64,000 nucleotides of DNA, taken from the NCBI RefSeq assembly GCF_900631955.1, contig NZ_UZWD01000030.1, forward strand, positions 23,446 through 87,445, read 5' to 3'. The translations under genes were made by a program, and so were the position numbers. The notes under the pieces were generated by a model. That model was not told where the DNA came from. It saw only the letters and a list, made by a program, of their open reading frames with translations, and did no database searches. Shown in pieces: positions 6,199-15,370 of this stretch. This DNA comes from Devosia equisanguinis. Its GTDB lineage: Bacteria; Pseudomonadota; Alphaproteobacteria; Rhizobiales; Devosiaceae. How positions within the stretch are numbered: the first letter of the stretch is position 1; each line of letters starts with the position of its first letter.

Positions 6199-8907
6199 AT
6201 GGATGACCAGTGGAACACATCGCCGAGTGCCCGCCGCGTGCTGCAGCATGCGGACGATGCGCGCCCGGCCTGGCTGTGGTCCCAGGATGGGCAGCGGCTG
6301 CTCTGGTCCAATGCGGCGGCGGGGCTGTATCTGGCCAAGCTGAAAAAGCACGGGCTCAAACGCCTGCCTTTGGCGGTGCCAATCAAGGGACAGGTGCAGC
6401 GCATCATTCGGCTGGGTTCGAGCGGCCGCACCAGCCTCGCACGCATCCAGTTCCTCGCCGGGGACAAGCCGGTTTCCGGCACCTGCGCGACCACGCCGCT
6501 GCTCTGGGAACATGACGAGTCGGCGCTGCTGATCGTGCATGTCGATCCGATCGCGCAGCAGATCATCGAGGCCGCTCAATCCGATCAGCCAAGCGCGGCA
6601 GACGAGCCGCCGCGAGCAATGTTGGTGGACGAGGGCGAGACCGAGGTCGAACAGGACATAGCCGCGACTGCCGAGCCGAGACAGGATGGCGATGAGGCCG
6701 AGGCGGGCGAGCCGGTTCAGGCCATGGACGGCACGCCTATTGGCGCCGATCACAGCTATGCGCATGAGCTGCAAAGCTGGCAGGAGACCGACGCCGAGAC
6801 GGTCTATGAGATCGCCGCACCCGAAAGTGCCGTGCCGGAAAGCCATGATGAGCTGGCCAAGCCGACGCCGGCTGAGGCCGATAGCGGCCCTGAGCCGGAG
6901 GCCGCGGCCGAGTCTCACTCGGAAGAGGATGCGAGGGGCGAAGACGCCGAGACCGAGGCGACGCTGGCGGATGTGTCGCAGCGGCTGAGTTCGCTGGTGG
7001 ACCGGCTGGCGGCACACGACACGCTTTATACGCCGCTGGGCGAAGACGACGACCTGCCACCGATCGCGCCGGTCGAAGAACCCGGATCGACGGATGAGTC
7101 TGAAGCCAAAGAGGGAGATGATCTTGCCGCGGCGGAGAGCGAGGGTCCGCTCTATCGGGTGATCGGGCGCGGTTTTACCCCGCTCGAAGCCACCGAACAG
7201 GACGGCGCCGAGGACGAGTTCGCCCATTGGGCCGAGGAGCCGGACGCAACTGCCCCCGAGGCCAAGCCCGCCGATGCCGAACAGCAGCTGGATACGGCAC
7301 TGGCGGAAATCGGCGCGACCGATCCCAGCGATGCCGAGGCCATGGAGCGGGTATCGCGCTACAATTTCGACGAGCTGTCACGGGTGCTCAACGAGCGGGT
7401 CGGCGATCGCGGACAGAACCGGGGCCAGGGCCAGGACGGGGAAACTGCGCTGGCGCCGTTGACGTCAGTTGGACCACAATCGGCGGGATCGCTGGTCAAT
7501 CTGGGCGGCGAGACGCTGGTGCTCAATCGCCTGCCGCTGGGCATTCTGGTGTTCCGCGACCAGCAGGTCTTGTTCGCCAATCGCGCCATCACCGAAATGA
7601 CCGGCTATGACACGGTGGAGCAATTGCGCAGTGCGGGCCTGGCCGCGGTGTTCCCGGCCACCGGCGCCGATGGTCAGGGCGCGGGTCCGGTCAATCATCT
7701 GGTGCAGCGCGACGGCACGCTGGTGCCGGTGACGGCGCGGCTGCAGTCGATTTCCTGGCAGGGCCGACCGGCGTTGATGCTGTCGGCCAGCGCCACTGAA
7801 GTGCGAACCGGCCATGAAGATGCGGTGCGCGCCTTTGCCCAAGCCTTTGCCGAAATTCGGGGTGACGGTTTCATCGAAGCCAACCGCAATGGCACGATCA
7901 GCGCCGCCAATGGGGTGGCCATATCGCTGCTCGGTTCGAGCACCGTGGTGGGCACGCGGCTTTCAAACCTGGTCGGGGAAGCCGATATCGGGGAATTGCA
8001 GGCGTTTCTGGAGCGCCCTGCCCGCTTTGCCGAGACGGCGCGGCCATGCCTCTCGCTTCGCGGGCAGGACGACAAGACCGATATCCTGTTGTTCGCTGTC
8101 GGCCAGGCCGGGATTCTCAGCGGCTATTTCGGCTTTGTGCGAGCGCGTGAAGCCGATCTGCCGGCGCCTGCAATCGCCCATGAAGCCGATCCGGCGCTGT
8201 TGGCGCGGATCAGCCGTGGGGTGCGTCGGCCGCTCAATACCATTGTCGGCTTTTCCGACCTGATCCGCACCGAGGCCTTCGGGGCGCTCAACAATGAGCG
8301 CTATTCCGAATATGCCAAGGATATCTCGCGGGCGGGGCAGGAAATCGCGGCGCTGGTGGATGAGCTGGACGATTATGCACGACTGCGCGATGGGCGTTAC
8401 CTGCCGCAGCGCGCGAGCCTCGAACTGACCAGCCTGCTGGAAAGCTGCGTCTTGCGCATTCGTGAGCAGGCCAATGTCTCCCGCGTCATCGTGCGCAACG
8501 CCATTTCGGAATCGCTGCCGCGCGTTACCGCCGACCGGGCCTCGCTGGCGCAGGCGGTGCTGAACCTGCTGGCCAGCGCCATCGACCAGACCCCGCCAGG
8601 CGGCGCCGTAGTCATCTCGGCCCAAGAGATGGACGACAAGGGTATTGCCATCCATGTGCGCGACAGCTCCATCACCGCCATGGACATGGCCGACCGTTTC
8701 GTGGTGTTCCGCGATGGCGTCGGCAAGGACGGGCAGGCGCTGACCCCGATCCGCTCCAGCGTCGGGCTGGCGCTGACGCGCTCGCTGCTGGCCGTCAATG
8801 CGGTGTCGCTTGCCGTCGATCCGGCCGGGCCGGAGGGGCTGTTGTTTTCACTGCGCATCCCGGCAGACCTGGTGGAGCGGCGCGACCAGGCAGTTCCACA
8901 GCAATAA
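6199..8907 (+). CDS. PdhS-like PAS protein with degenerate (pseudo) histidine kinase domain
   Basis: A soluble 902-residue protein. An N-terminal sensor-like segment (PAWLWSQDGQRLLWSNAAAG) is followed by about 300 very acidic, A/E/D-rich residues, two PAS-like segments (LVLNRLPLGILVFRDQQVLF at 7519 onward; ADGFIEANRNGTIS-like text near 7867), and a C-terminal HisKA/HATPase fold. The HisKA segment resembles the DivJ/PleC/PdhS family (PLNTIVGFSDLI, then NERYSEYAKDI). Key residues are lost: the H-box reads ISRGVRRPLN, with Arg (codon 8215-8217) where His should be; the N-box reads NLLASAI with Ser (8575-8577) for the Mg-binding Asn; the G-box reads DSSITAMD without glycines (8662 on). It is therefore probably a scaffold or regulator of a cell-cycle kinase, by analogy to DivL. 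An in-frame ATG at 6157 adds 14 residues but has no ribosome site. Confidence 0.82.
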   Translation: MDDQWNTSPSARRVLQHADDARPAWLWSQDGQRLLWSNAAAGLYLAKLKKHGLKRLPLAVPIKGQVQRIIRLGSSGRTSLARIQFLAGDKPVSGTCATTPLLWEHDESALLIVHVDPIAQQIIEAAQSDQPSAADEPPRAMLVDEGETEVEQDIAATAEPRQDGDEAEAGEPVQAMDGTPIGADHSYAHELQSWQETDAETVYEIAAPESAVPESHDELAKPTPAEADSGPEPEAAAESHSEEDARGEDAETEATLADVSQRLSSLVDRLAAHDTLYTPLGEDDDLPPIAPVEEPGSTDESEAKEGDDLAAAESEGPLYRVIGRGFTPLEATEQDGAEDEFAHWAEEPDATAPEAKPADAEQQLDTALAEIGATDPSDAEAMERVSRYNFDELSRVLNERVGDRGQNRGQGQDGETALAPLTSVGPQSAGSLVNLGGETLVLNRLPLGILVFRDQQVLFANRAITEMTGYDTVEQLRSAGLAAVFPATGADGQGAGPVNHLVQRDGTLVPVTARLQSISWQGRPALMLSASATEVRTGHEDAVRAFAQAFAEIRGDGFIEANRNGTISAANGVAISLLGSSTVVGTRLSNLVGEADIGELQAFLERPARFAETARPCLSLRGQDDKTDILLFAVGQAGILSGYFGFVRAREADLPAPAIAHEADPALLARISRGVRRPLNTIVGFSDLIRTEAFGALNNERYSEYAKDISRAGQEIAALVDELDDYARLRDGRYLPQRASLELTSLLESCVLRIREQANVSRVIVRNAISESLPRVTADRASLAQAVLNLLASAIDQTPPGGAVVISAQEMDDKGIAIHVRDSSITAMDMADRFVVFRDGVGKDGQALTPIRSSVGLALTRSLLAVNAVSLAVDPAGPEGLLFSLRIPADLVERRDQAVPQQ

Positions 8908-8947
8908 AAGCGGATTTTTATAATCAGCTAATCACTTGTGTTCATTG

Positions 8948-8984
8948 ACAGATTCCACTGCTCCCTTGAACCGTTCTAATCTGT
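8948..8984. promoter_or_regulatory. Inverted repeat ACAGATT-N23-AATCTGT before the iron transporter
   Basis: Seven-base arms at 8948-8954 and 8978-8984 lie in an AT-rich stretch about 100 bases before the fbpA-like start, unlike the GC-rich surroundings. The stretch 8908-9050 probably carries the promoter. I do not see a consensus Irr (TTTAGAA-type) box, and no convincing RirA or Fur box. The repeat could be chance. Confidence 0.3.
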
Positions 8985-9085
8985 AAGCATTTGTTTTTAT
9001 TAGCTTTATTGACTTTACCTAAGGCACAGGCCATTAAGCGCCCAGTCAACCGGGGCCTTGACCCCCGATGCAGCAGGAGAAGCAA

Positions 9086-10129
9086 ATGACCAAGACCGCG
9101 CGCATTTTCAGCGCCCTTCTGGCGACGACAATGCTGGGCGTTTCCGTCCCGGCCTTCGCCCAGTCCGGCGAAGTCAATATCTACAGCTATCGCGAGCAGA
9201 GCCTGCTGCAGCCGCTTCTCGACAAGTTTACCGCCGAAACCGGCATCAAGGCCAATGTGCTCTATGCCGGTGACGGCCTGCTTGACCGCGTCGAAGCCGA
9301 AGGCGAACTCTCGCCCGCCGACGTGGTGCTGACCGTCGATATCGGCAATCTGGTGGGCGCCGAGGAAAAAGGCCTGACCCAGAAGATCACCACGCCGGTG
9401 CTCGACGAGCGCGTGCCGGCCGCCTATCGCGACGAGGACGACAACTGGACCGCCCTGTCGCTGCGCAGCCGCGTGTTCTACGTCGCCAAGGACCGGGTCG
9501 ATGCCACCGCCCTCACCTATGAGGACCTGGCTTCGGACGAGTGGAAGGGCCGTCTTTGCACCCGCACCGGCACCCATGCCTACAATATCGGCCTGATCGC
9601 CCACTACATCGCCGTCAATGGCGAAGAAAAGGCCCGCGACTGGCTGGGCAAGGTGCGCGACAACCTGGCTTTTGCCCCGACCGGCAATGACCGCCAGCAG
9701 GTCAAGTTCCTGCTCGAAGGCTCGTGCGATCTGGCCATCGTCAACACCTACTATATGGGTGCGATGCTGAACAACGAAGCCGAGCCGGAGCAGAAGGATT
9801 GGGCGAATGCCGCCCGTATCATCTATCCGGACGCCGAAGGCGCCGGCACCCAGGTGAACGTGGCCGGCGGCTTCATCGCCAAGCACGCCCCCAATGTCGA
9901 CAACGCCAATGCGCTGATCGGCTTCCTGCTGTCGGACGAAGCGCAGGCGATCTATGCCGATACCAATTACGAATTCCCGGTGGTCCCCGGTGCGCCGATC
10001 AACGAGCTGGTCGCCAGCTGGGGCGAGCTCAAGGCCTCGCCGGTGCCGCTGACCCAGGTCGCTGCCAACCGCGCGCTCGCCGCGCAGCTCGTGGACGAGC
10101 TGAAGTTCGACGAAGGCCCGCAGAAGTAA
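9086..10129 (+). CDS. fbpA: Ferric iron ABC transporter, periplasmic binding protein
   Basis: The 347-residue product binds Fe(3+) in the periplasm and delivers it to the FbpB permease. It has a Sec signal peptide (MTKTARIFSALLATTMLGVSVPAFAQ) cleaved before SGEVNIYSYREQSLLQPLLD. The family signature NTYYMGAM, with the paired tyrosines that hold the metal in FutA/FbpA proteins, is at about residue 223. The start at 9086 is chosen because AGGAGA lies at 9075-9080; an ATG at 9068 precedes that site. The matching permease follows after a 136-base gap filled by an inverted repeat. No ATPase of the FbpC type is in the window, so it must be supplied elsewhere. Iron repression is likely but no clear box was found. 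Confidence 0.92.
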   Translation: MTKTARIFSALLATTMLGVSVPAFAQSGEVNIYSYREQSLLQPLLDKFTAETGIKANVLYAGDGLLDRVEAEGELSPADVVLTVDIGNLVGAEEKGLTQKITTPVLDERVPAAYRDEDDNWTALSLRSRVFYVAKDRVDATALTYEDLASDEWKGRLCTRTGTHAYNIGLIAHYIAVNGEEKARDWLGKVRDNLAFAPTGNDRQQVKFLLEGSCDLAIVNTYYMGAMLNNEAEPEQKDWANAARIIYPDAEGAGTQVNVAGGFIAKHAPNVDNANALIGFLLSDEAQAIYADTNYEFPVVPGAPINELVASWGELKASPVPLTQVAANRALAAQLVDELKFDEGPQK

Positions 10130-10181
10130 GGCACAGGTCGAGTGGGCCGAGGCATTTTGCTGACTTGCCCACTCACCGCAC

Positions 10182-10260
10182 GTCACCCTCGGGCTTGACC
10201 CGAGGGCACTTGCCGAACCGACCCTGTGACCAGAACCCTCGGGTCGAGCCCGAGGGTGAC
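10182..10260. repeat. Composite inverted repeat, CTCGGGCTTGACCCGAGG family
   Basis: Two palindromes, CCCTCGGGCTTGACCCGAGG and CCCTCGGGTCGAGCCCGAGG, are themselves inverted relative to each other and are flanked by GTCA/TGAC ends. The element lies between fbpA and fbpB, where differential stability of the two messages is possible. Related elements are at 39741-39832, 42484-42556 and 59644-59731. Confidence 0.75.
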
Positions 10261-10265
10261 GATCT

Positions 10266-11972
10266 GTGAATGTTGTTGGGCAGATGACTAAATCGGAGTG
10301 GAGAGACGGCATAGCGGTCGAGGCCACACAGAGACGATCTGAGCGGACCGGCAGGCGTTTTCGCCTGCCGGTCGTTGCGCTTGTGCTGGTCCTGGTGGTC
10401 GGGGTGCCGATCATCTGGCTCGCCATTGCGGCGCTGGGGGCGCTGGGCAGCGGCAGCAATGGACTGACCGCAACCATGTTGCCGACGGCATTGCGCGAAA
10501 CCGGGCTGCTGATGATCTCGGTGGGGCTGCTGGCGGGCACGGCAGGACTGGTGGCGGCCTGGCTGGTCACCCATTACGAATTCCCGCTGCGGCGGATCTT
10601 CGACTGGGCGCTGGTTCTGCCCCTGGCGGTGCCGACCTATCTCGCCGCCTATTCCTATGTGGAATTTCTCGACTTTACCGGCCCGATCCAATCGGCGCTG
10701 CGGCCGCTGATCGGGGCACAGACGGTGCGGGATTACTGGTTTCCCGACATACGCAGCCCTTGGGGCGCGGCGCTGGTGCTTTCGGCGGTGCTTTATCCCT
10801 ATACCTATGTGGCCTGCCGCACCTTCTTTCTGATGCAGTCCACCGCGCTCAGCATTGCGGCGCGCACGCTGGGGGCCAATGGCTGGCGCACTTTCCTCGA
10901 AGTGGTGCTGCCGGTGTCGCGACCGGCACTGGTGGTCGGCATGACGCTGGCCATGATGGAAGTGGTCAACGACCTCGGCGCCGTACAGTATTTCGGCATC
11001 AATGCCATCACCGCCGTGATCTATTCGACCTGGATCAACCGTTCCGATTTCGGTGGCGCAGCGCAGCTGGCGGTGACGGTGGTGCTGGTCATCGGCCTGC
11101 TGATCCTGGCCGAGCAGAAGGCAAGACGGAACCGGGTCTATTCGGCACAGCGCGACAGCCGGGTACCGCCAGCGCGAGAAGTGCTGACGGGCGCGCGCCG
11201 CTGGCTGGCCTTCGGCTTTTGCGGTGGCCTGTTTACGCTCGGCTTCGGCATTCCGGCGGGCGAGCTCATTTATCTCTCGCTGCGGCTCCATCACCCCGAC
11301 ACCACGGCGCTGGCGTTTTCGGCGCTGTGGCCGACCATCACGCTGGCCGCCATCGGCGCGGTGGTGACGGTGACGATCGGGCTGCTGGCGGCGCGGATCG
11401 GGGAGACCGGTTCAGCGGCGGCGCATGGCATGATCCGCCTGTCGACACTGGGCTATGCCATCCCCGGCACGGTTCTGGCGCTGGGTCTGCTGCAGCCGCT
11501 TGGGCAGGCCGATCTCTGGTTCAACCGCATGACCATGGCGCTGTTTGAGTGGCGGCCGGGGCTGATCATTTCCGGGTCGATGGCGGCACTGATCTATGTC
11601 TATGCCATCCGGTTTCTCGCCGTCAGCCATTCGACGCTCGACGCGGCGATGCGCAAGCGCGGCCGCTCGATGCTCGATGCCGGGCGGGCTCTCGGCGGCA
11701 GCCGGCTGGCCATATTGTTCCGCATCGACCTGCCGACACTGAGCCCGGCGATCCTGTCGGCGGCAACGCTGGTATTCGTCGAAATCGTCAAGGAGCTGCC
11801 CGCGACGCTGCTGCTGCGGCCGCTTGGGATAGAGACGCTTTCAACCCTGGTCTATTCGCGCGCCAATGTAGGCCTGTTCGCGCAGGCGGCACTGCCGGCG
11901 CTGATGATCGTGCTGGCGGGCCTCGTCCCGGTCATCCTGGCGTCCTGGGCAGGTGATAGGCGGAAAGTTTGA
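10266..11972 (+). CDS. fbpB: Ferric iron ABC transporter permease, fused two-domain type
   Basis: A 568-residue inner-membrane protein with about 12 hydrophobic segments in two homologous halves, as in FbpB/SfuB/HitB. The first half contains LGANGWRTFLEVVLPVSRPA and the second LGGSRLAILFRIDLPTLSPA. These are the two EAA-type loops that contact the ATPase. PATLLLRPLGIETLSTLVYS near the C-terminus is characteristic of iron permeases. The start is uncertain: the ATG at 10266 has only a weak GGTGAC upstream, and an in-frame ATG at 10284 is an alternative. Read together with the preceding binding protein it forms an iron importer still lacking an ATPase in this window. Confidence 0.92.
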   Translation: MNVVGQMTKSEWRDGIAVEATQRRSERTGRRFRLPVVALVLVLVVGVPIIWLAIAALGALGSGSNGLTATMLPTALRETGLLMISVGLLAGTAGLVAAWLVTHYEFPLRRIFDWALVLPLAVPTYLAAYSYVEFLDFTGPIQSALRPLIGAQTVRDYWFPDIRSPWGAALVLSAVLYPYTYVACRTFFLMQSTALSIAARTLGANGWRTFLEVVLPVSRPALVVGMTLAMMEVVNDLGAVQYFGINAITAVIYSTWINRSDFGGAAQLAVTVVLVIGLLILAEQKARRNRVYSAQRDSRVPPAREVLTGARRWLAFGFCGGLFTLGFGIPAGELIYLSLRLHHPDTTALAFSALWPTITLAAIGAVVTVTIGLLAARIGETGSAAAHGMIRLSTLGYAIPGTVLALGLLQPLGQADLWFNRMTMALFEWRPGLIISGSMAALIYVYAIRFLAVSHSTLDAAMRKRGRSMLDAGRALGGSRLAILFRIDLPTLSPAILSAATLVFVEIVKELPATLLLRPLGIETLSTLVYSRANVGLFAQAALPALMIVLAGLVPVILASWAGDRRKV

Positions 11973-12056
11973 CGCGTCAGCGGTACGCGAAGCCCGCACT
12001 TTGCTATAGGTAGGGGGTGAGGCAAGGGTCCCATGCCTCGGCTCAAGGAGACCGCA

Positions 12057-13535
12057 ATGCGAACGACGAAGTCCCTGGCGCTGGCAATGGCCGGCCTGTT
12101 GCTGGCCACTACCATGGCCGCGGCGCAGCCGACCGAGATCCGAATCGGGGTGGCGCTGGAGCCGCCGGCACTGGACCCCACGGCGGGCGCGGCCGAGGCG
12201 ATCGACGTCGTCGTCTACCAGAACATTTTCGAGGGCCTGACCCGCATCGACCAGAACGGGGCGGTGCAGCCGGGCCTGGCCGAGAGCTGGACCATTAGCG
12301 AAGATGGGCTGAGCTATCGCTTCAGCCTGCATGACGGCGTCACCTTCCATGATGGCACCAGTTTCGATGCCGAGGACGTAAAATTCACCTTCGATCGGCT
12401 GCTGGCCGAGAACAGCGTCAATGCGCAGAAGGCGCTCTATGCGCCGATCACGGCCGTGACAGTGATCGATCCGCTGACTGTTGAGTTCACCCTGTCGCGG
12501 CCGGACGGGCTGTTCCTGTTCAATCTCGGGCGCGGCGATGCGGTGATCGTGGCGCCGGAAAGCGCCGATAACAATGCTAGCGAGCCAATCGGCACCGGGC
12601 CGTTCGCCTTCCTGCAGTGGGATCGCGGCAGCCGGGTGATCCTCGAACAATACGGCCCCTATTGGGGCGACAAGCCTTCGCTGACCAAGGCGAGCTATGT
12701 TTTCATCTCCGACACCGCGACGATGACCAATGCGCTGTTGGCCGGAGATATCGACGGCACCAATAATTTCGCGCCCGAGGCGCTGGCCATTTTCGAGGGC
12801 AATCCGCAGTTCAAGGTGCTGGTGGGGTCGACAGAGGGCGAGACCATTCTCGCCACCAATAACCGCAAGGCGCCATTCGACAATCTCAAGGTGCGCCAAG
12901 CCATCGCCCATGGGCTGGACCGGGCCGAGATCATCGAGGGTGCAACCTATGGCTATGGCGTGCCGATCGGCACGCATTTCGCGCCGCACCACCCCTATTA
13001 TCTCGATCTCACCAATACCTATCCCTATGATCCGGCAGCGGCCAAAGCGCTGCTGGCCGAGGCGGGTTTTCCAGATGGATTTTCCGCCACGCTGAAGCTG
13101 CCGCCAGTGGCCTATGCCCGGCTTTCCGGGCAGATCATTGCCAGCCAACTGGCCCAGGTGGGCATCAAGCTGGAGCTCATCAATGTGGAGTGGGCGCAGT
13201 GGTTGGAAGACGTGTTGACAAACAAGGACTTCGACCTGACCATCGTGAGCCATGTCGAGCCCTTCGACATTGGCATCTATGCCAATCCCGACTACTACTT
13301 CGGCTATAACAATTCCGAAGTTCAGGCCCTGAACGAGACGCTGAATGCGACCACCGACGAGGCGCAGCGCAAGGCGTTGGCTGGAGAAATCCAGACCATC
13401 ATCGCCCGCGATGCAGTCAACGGCTATCTGTTTGAGCTGGCCCAGACTGGCGTGTGGAACGCCAAGCTGGATGGCATGTGGCCGAATGCGCCCGTCGAAG
13501 GCGTCGTGCTGCGCGACATTCACTGGACGGAGTAA
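12057..13535 (+). CDS. Dipeptide/oligopeptide ABC transporter binding protein (family 5)
   Basis: A 492-residue periplasmic protein of the DppA/OppA family. It starts MRTTKSLALAMAGLLLATTM, a signal peptide ending near AAAQP, after AAGGAG at 12045-12050. Family markers include QNIFEGLTRIDQNG, the LAESWTISEDGLSYRFSL block and HDGTSFDAEDVKFTFDRLL. It begins a tight operon with two permeases and one fused ATPase (13575-16916). The ligand cannot be told from sequence; peptides, nickel, glutathione or plant-derived opines are all carried by this family. Confidence 0.92.
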   Translation: MRTTKSLALAMAGLLLATTMAAAQPTEIRIGVALEPPALDPTAGAAEAIDVVVYQNIFEGLTRIDQNGAVQPGLAESWTISEDGLSYRFSLHDGVTFHDGTSFDAEDVKFTFDRLLAENSVNAQKALYAPITAVTVIDPLTVEFTLSRPDGLFLFNLGRGDAVIVAPESADNNASEPIGTGPFAFLQWDRGSRVILEQYGPYWGDKPSLTKASYVFISDTATMTNALLAGDIDGTNNFAPEALAIFEGNPQFKVLVGSTEGETILATNNRKAPFDNLKVRQAIAHGLDRAEIIEGATYGYGVPIGTHFAPHHPYYLDLTNTYPYDPAAAKALLAEAGFPDGFSATLKLPPVAYARLSGQIIASQLAQVGIKLELINVEWAQWLEDVLTNKDFDLTIVSHVEPFDIGIYANPDYYFGYNNSEVQALNETLNATTDEAQRKALAGEIQTIIARDAVNGYLFELAQTGVWNAKLDGMWPNAPVEGVVLRDIHWTE

Positions 13536-13574
13536 GCCCAACCACCGCGCCGACCGGCCCAGGCTGGTCGGCCT

Positions 13575-14525
13575 ATGAGCGTTTATCTGCTGCGGCGCTT
13601 CGGCGGGTTCGTGGTGACGCTGGTCGTGGCTGCGGCCATTATCTTCTTCTTGCTCGACTTGCTGCCGGGTGACCCTGCCCGCTTCATCCTGGGGATCAAT
13701 GCCAGCCCGGATGCGGTTGCGGCGCTGCGCCAGCAGATGGGACTCGACGCACCGGCCGGCCAGCGCTTCCTCGGCTGGATCTGGGGCATGCTGCAGGGCG
13801 ATTTCGGCGTTTCGCATACCCAGCGCGCGCCCGTCGCCCGACTGATCGCCGAACGCCTGGCCGTCACCCTGCCGCTGAGCGTGTTTGCCATGATCATTTC
13901 GGTGGCGGTGGGTTTGCCCATTGGCATTATCGCGGCGCGTCGGCGTGGAAAATTCACCGATACGGCGCTGATGGTGATGGCTCAGACCGGGGTTGCGGTG
14001 CCCAATTTCTGGTTCGGCATGCTGCTGACGCTGCTCTTTGCGGTGACATTGCACTGGCTGCCGACCGGCGGCTTCACGCCCTGGGACGAGGATGTGTGGA
14101 AGGCGCTGCGCGGGCTGATCCTGCCCAGCCTGGCGCTGGCTTTGCCGCAGGCTTCGATCCTGGCGCGGGTGATGCGCACGGCCCTGGTTGATGTGGCGGG
14201 GCAGGATTTCATCCGCACCGCGCGCGCCAAGGGCATGACCATGGGCGAGGCGCTGTGGCGGCACGGCGTGCGCAATGCGCTGCTGCCGGTACTGACCATA
14301 TTGGGGCTGCAGTTCGGCTATCTGGTCGCCGGCACCATCGTGGTCGAAAACGTGTTCTTCCTGCCCGGGCTGGGTCGGCTGATCTTCACCGCCATTTCCG
14401 AGCGCGACCTGGTGCTGGTGCGCAGCGCGACCATTGTGTTGGTGGTGATGGTCAGCATCACCATGCTGCTGGTGGACCTGGCCTATACGCTGGTCGATCC
14501 GCGCCTGCGGAGGGCTGGCTCATGA
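13575..14525 (+). CDS. Peptide-type ABC transporter permease, DppB-like
   Basis: A 316-residue membrane protein with six predicted helices, starting MSVYLLRRFGGFVVTLVVAA. The DppB/OppB N-terminal block is seen in LLDLLPGDPARFILG, and the ATPase-contact loop in DFIRTARAKGMTMGEALWRH, followed by RNALLPVLTILGLQ. Its TGA overlaps the next ATG in an ATGA arrangement (14522-14525), so the two permeases are translationally coupled. It follows the binding protein by 39 bases. Confidence 0.93.
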   Translation: MSVYLLRRFGGFVVTLVVAAAIIFFLLDLLPGDPARFILGINASPDAVAALRQQMGLDAPAGQRFLGWIWGMLQGDFGVSHTQRAPVARLIAERLAVTLPLSVFAMIISVAVGLPIGIIAARRRGKFTDTALMVMAQTGVAVPNFWFGMLLTLLFAVTLHWLPTGGFTPWDEDVWKALRGLILPSLALALPQASILARVMRTALVDVAGQDFIRTARAKGMTMGEALWRHGVRNALLPVLTILGLQFGYLVAGTIVVENVFFLPGLGRLIFTAISERDLVLVRSATIVLVVMVSITMLLVDLAYTLVDPRLRRAGS

Positions 14526-15370
14526 GCTGGCGGCAGCTGATGCGCCATCCAAGCCTGGTCATAGGGCTCTTCGTGGCGCTGGTCTTCGCGCTGCTCGGGT
14601 TGGTCTCGCTGTGGTGGACACCCTTCCCCATCGAGCAGATCGCCATTGCCCGGCGCTTTGCCGGTCCGAGCGCCACCCATTGGCTGGGCACCGACCATTT
14701 GGGGCGGGACCTGTTGTCGCTGGTGATGAGCGGGACGCTGACCAGCTTCATGGTCGCGGTGCTGGCAGTGGGCATTGGCATCGGTATCGGGGTGCCCATG
14801 GGGCTGGCCGCTGCGGCCTGGGGCGGGATGGTGGAATGGGTGGTGCTGCGCTTCTCGGACCTGACCTTTGCCTTTCCCTCGGTGATCGTCGCCATCCTGA
14901 TCACCACGCTGATGGGACCGGGCGAGATCAATGCCATTGTCGCCATCGGCATTTTCAATATTCCGGTGTTTGCGCGCGTGGCGCGCGGCGGGGCGCTGGC
15001 CATTGCCACGCTTGACTATGTGGCGGCGGCGCGGCTGGCCGGATTGGGTAATGCCGCCATCGCCATGCGGCATCTGTTGCCAAACATCATGAGCCTCATC
15101 ATCGTCCAGGGCACCATCCAATTGTCGCTCGGCATATTGGCGGAGGCGGGACTCTCCTATGTGGGGCTGGGCACGCAGCCGCCGGGCACCAGTCTTGGTC
15201 TGATGCTGCGCGATGCGCAGAGCCTGTTCCTCATCCATCCCTGGCTGAGCGTGGTACCGGGGCTGACCATCGTCTTCATCGTCATTGCGCTCAACATTGC
15301 CGGGGACGGGCTGCGCGACGCCATCGATCCGCGCCTGCGGCAGGAGGGGCTGGGCCATGCCGCTGGTTGA
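14522..15370 (+). CDS. Peptide-type ABC transporter permease, DppC-like
   Basis: A 282-residue membrane protein starting MSWRQLMRHPSLVIGLFVAL. It has the OppC/DppC N-terminal domain pattern, HWLGTDHLGRDLLSLVMSGT, and the permease loop YVAAARLAGLGNAAIAMRH followed by LLPNIMSLIIVQ. The start overlaps the preceding stop by four bases. Its end overlaps the ATPase start by 14 bases. With DppB-like it forms the membrane channel of the importer. Confidence 0.93.
   Translation: MSWRQLMRHPSLVIGLFVALVFALLGLVSLWWTPFPIEQIAIARRFAGPSATHWLGTDHLGRDLLSLVMSGTLTSFMVAVLAVGIGIGIGVPMGLAAAAWGGMVEWVVLRFSDLTFAFPSVIVAILITTLMGPGEINAIVAIGIFNIPVFARVARGGALAIATLDYVAAARLAGLGNAAIAMRHLLPNIMSLIIVQGTIQLSLGILAEAGLSYVGLGTQPPGTSLGLMLRDAQSLFLIHPWLSVVPGLTIVFIVIALNIAGDGLRDAIDPRLRQEGLGHAAG

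Noticed and set aside
10343..10372. Hairpin GACCGGCAGGCG/CGCCTGCCGGTC with a T-rich loop
   Set aside because: It lies within the N-terminal codons of fbpB and lacks a following T run, so a terminator is unlikely; an effect on early translation was considered but is not supported.
11841..14264. Long open frame of 807 codons on the minus strand
   Set aside because: It runs opposite to the clear fbpB, peptide-binding-protein and permease genes, is rich in Arg, His, Gln and Gly with no domain, and is explained by codon bias of high-GC genes.
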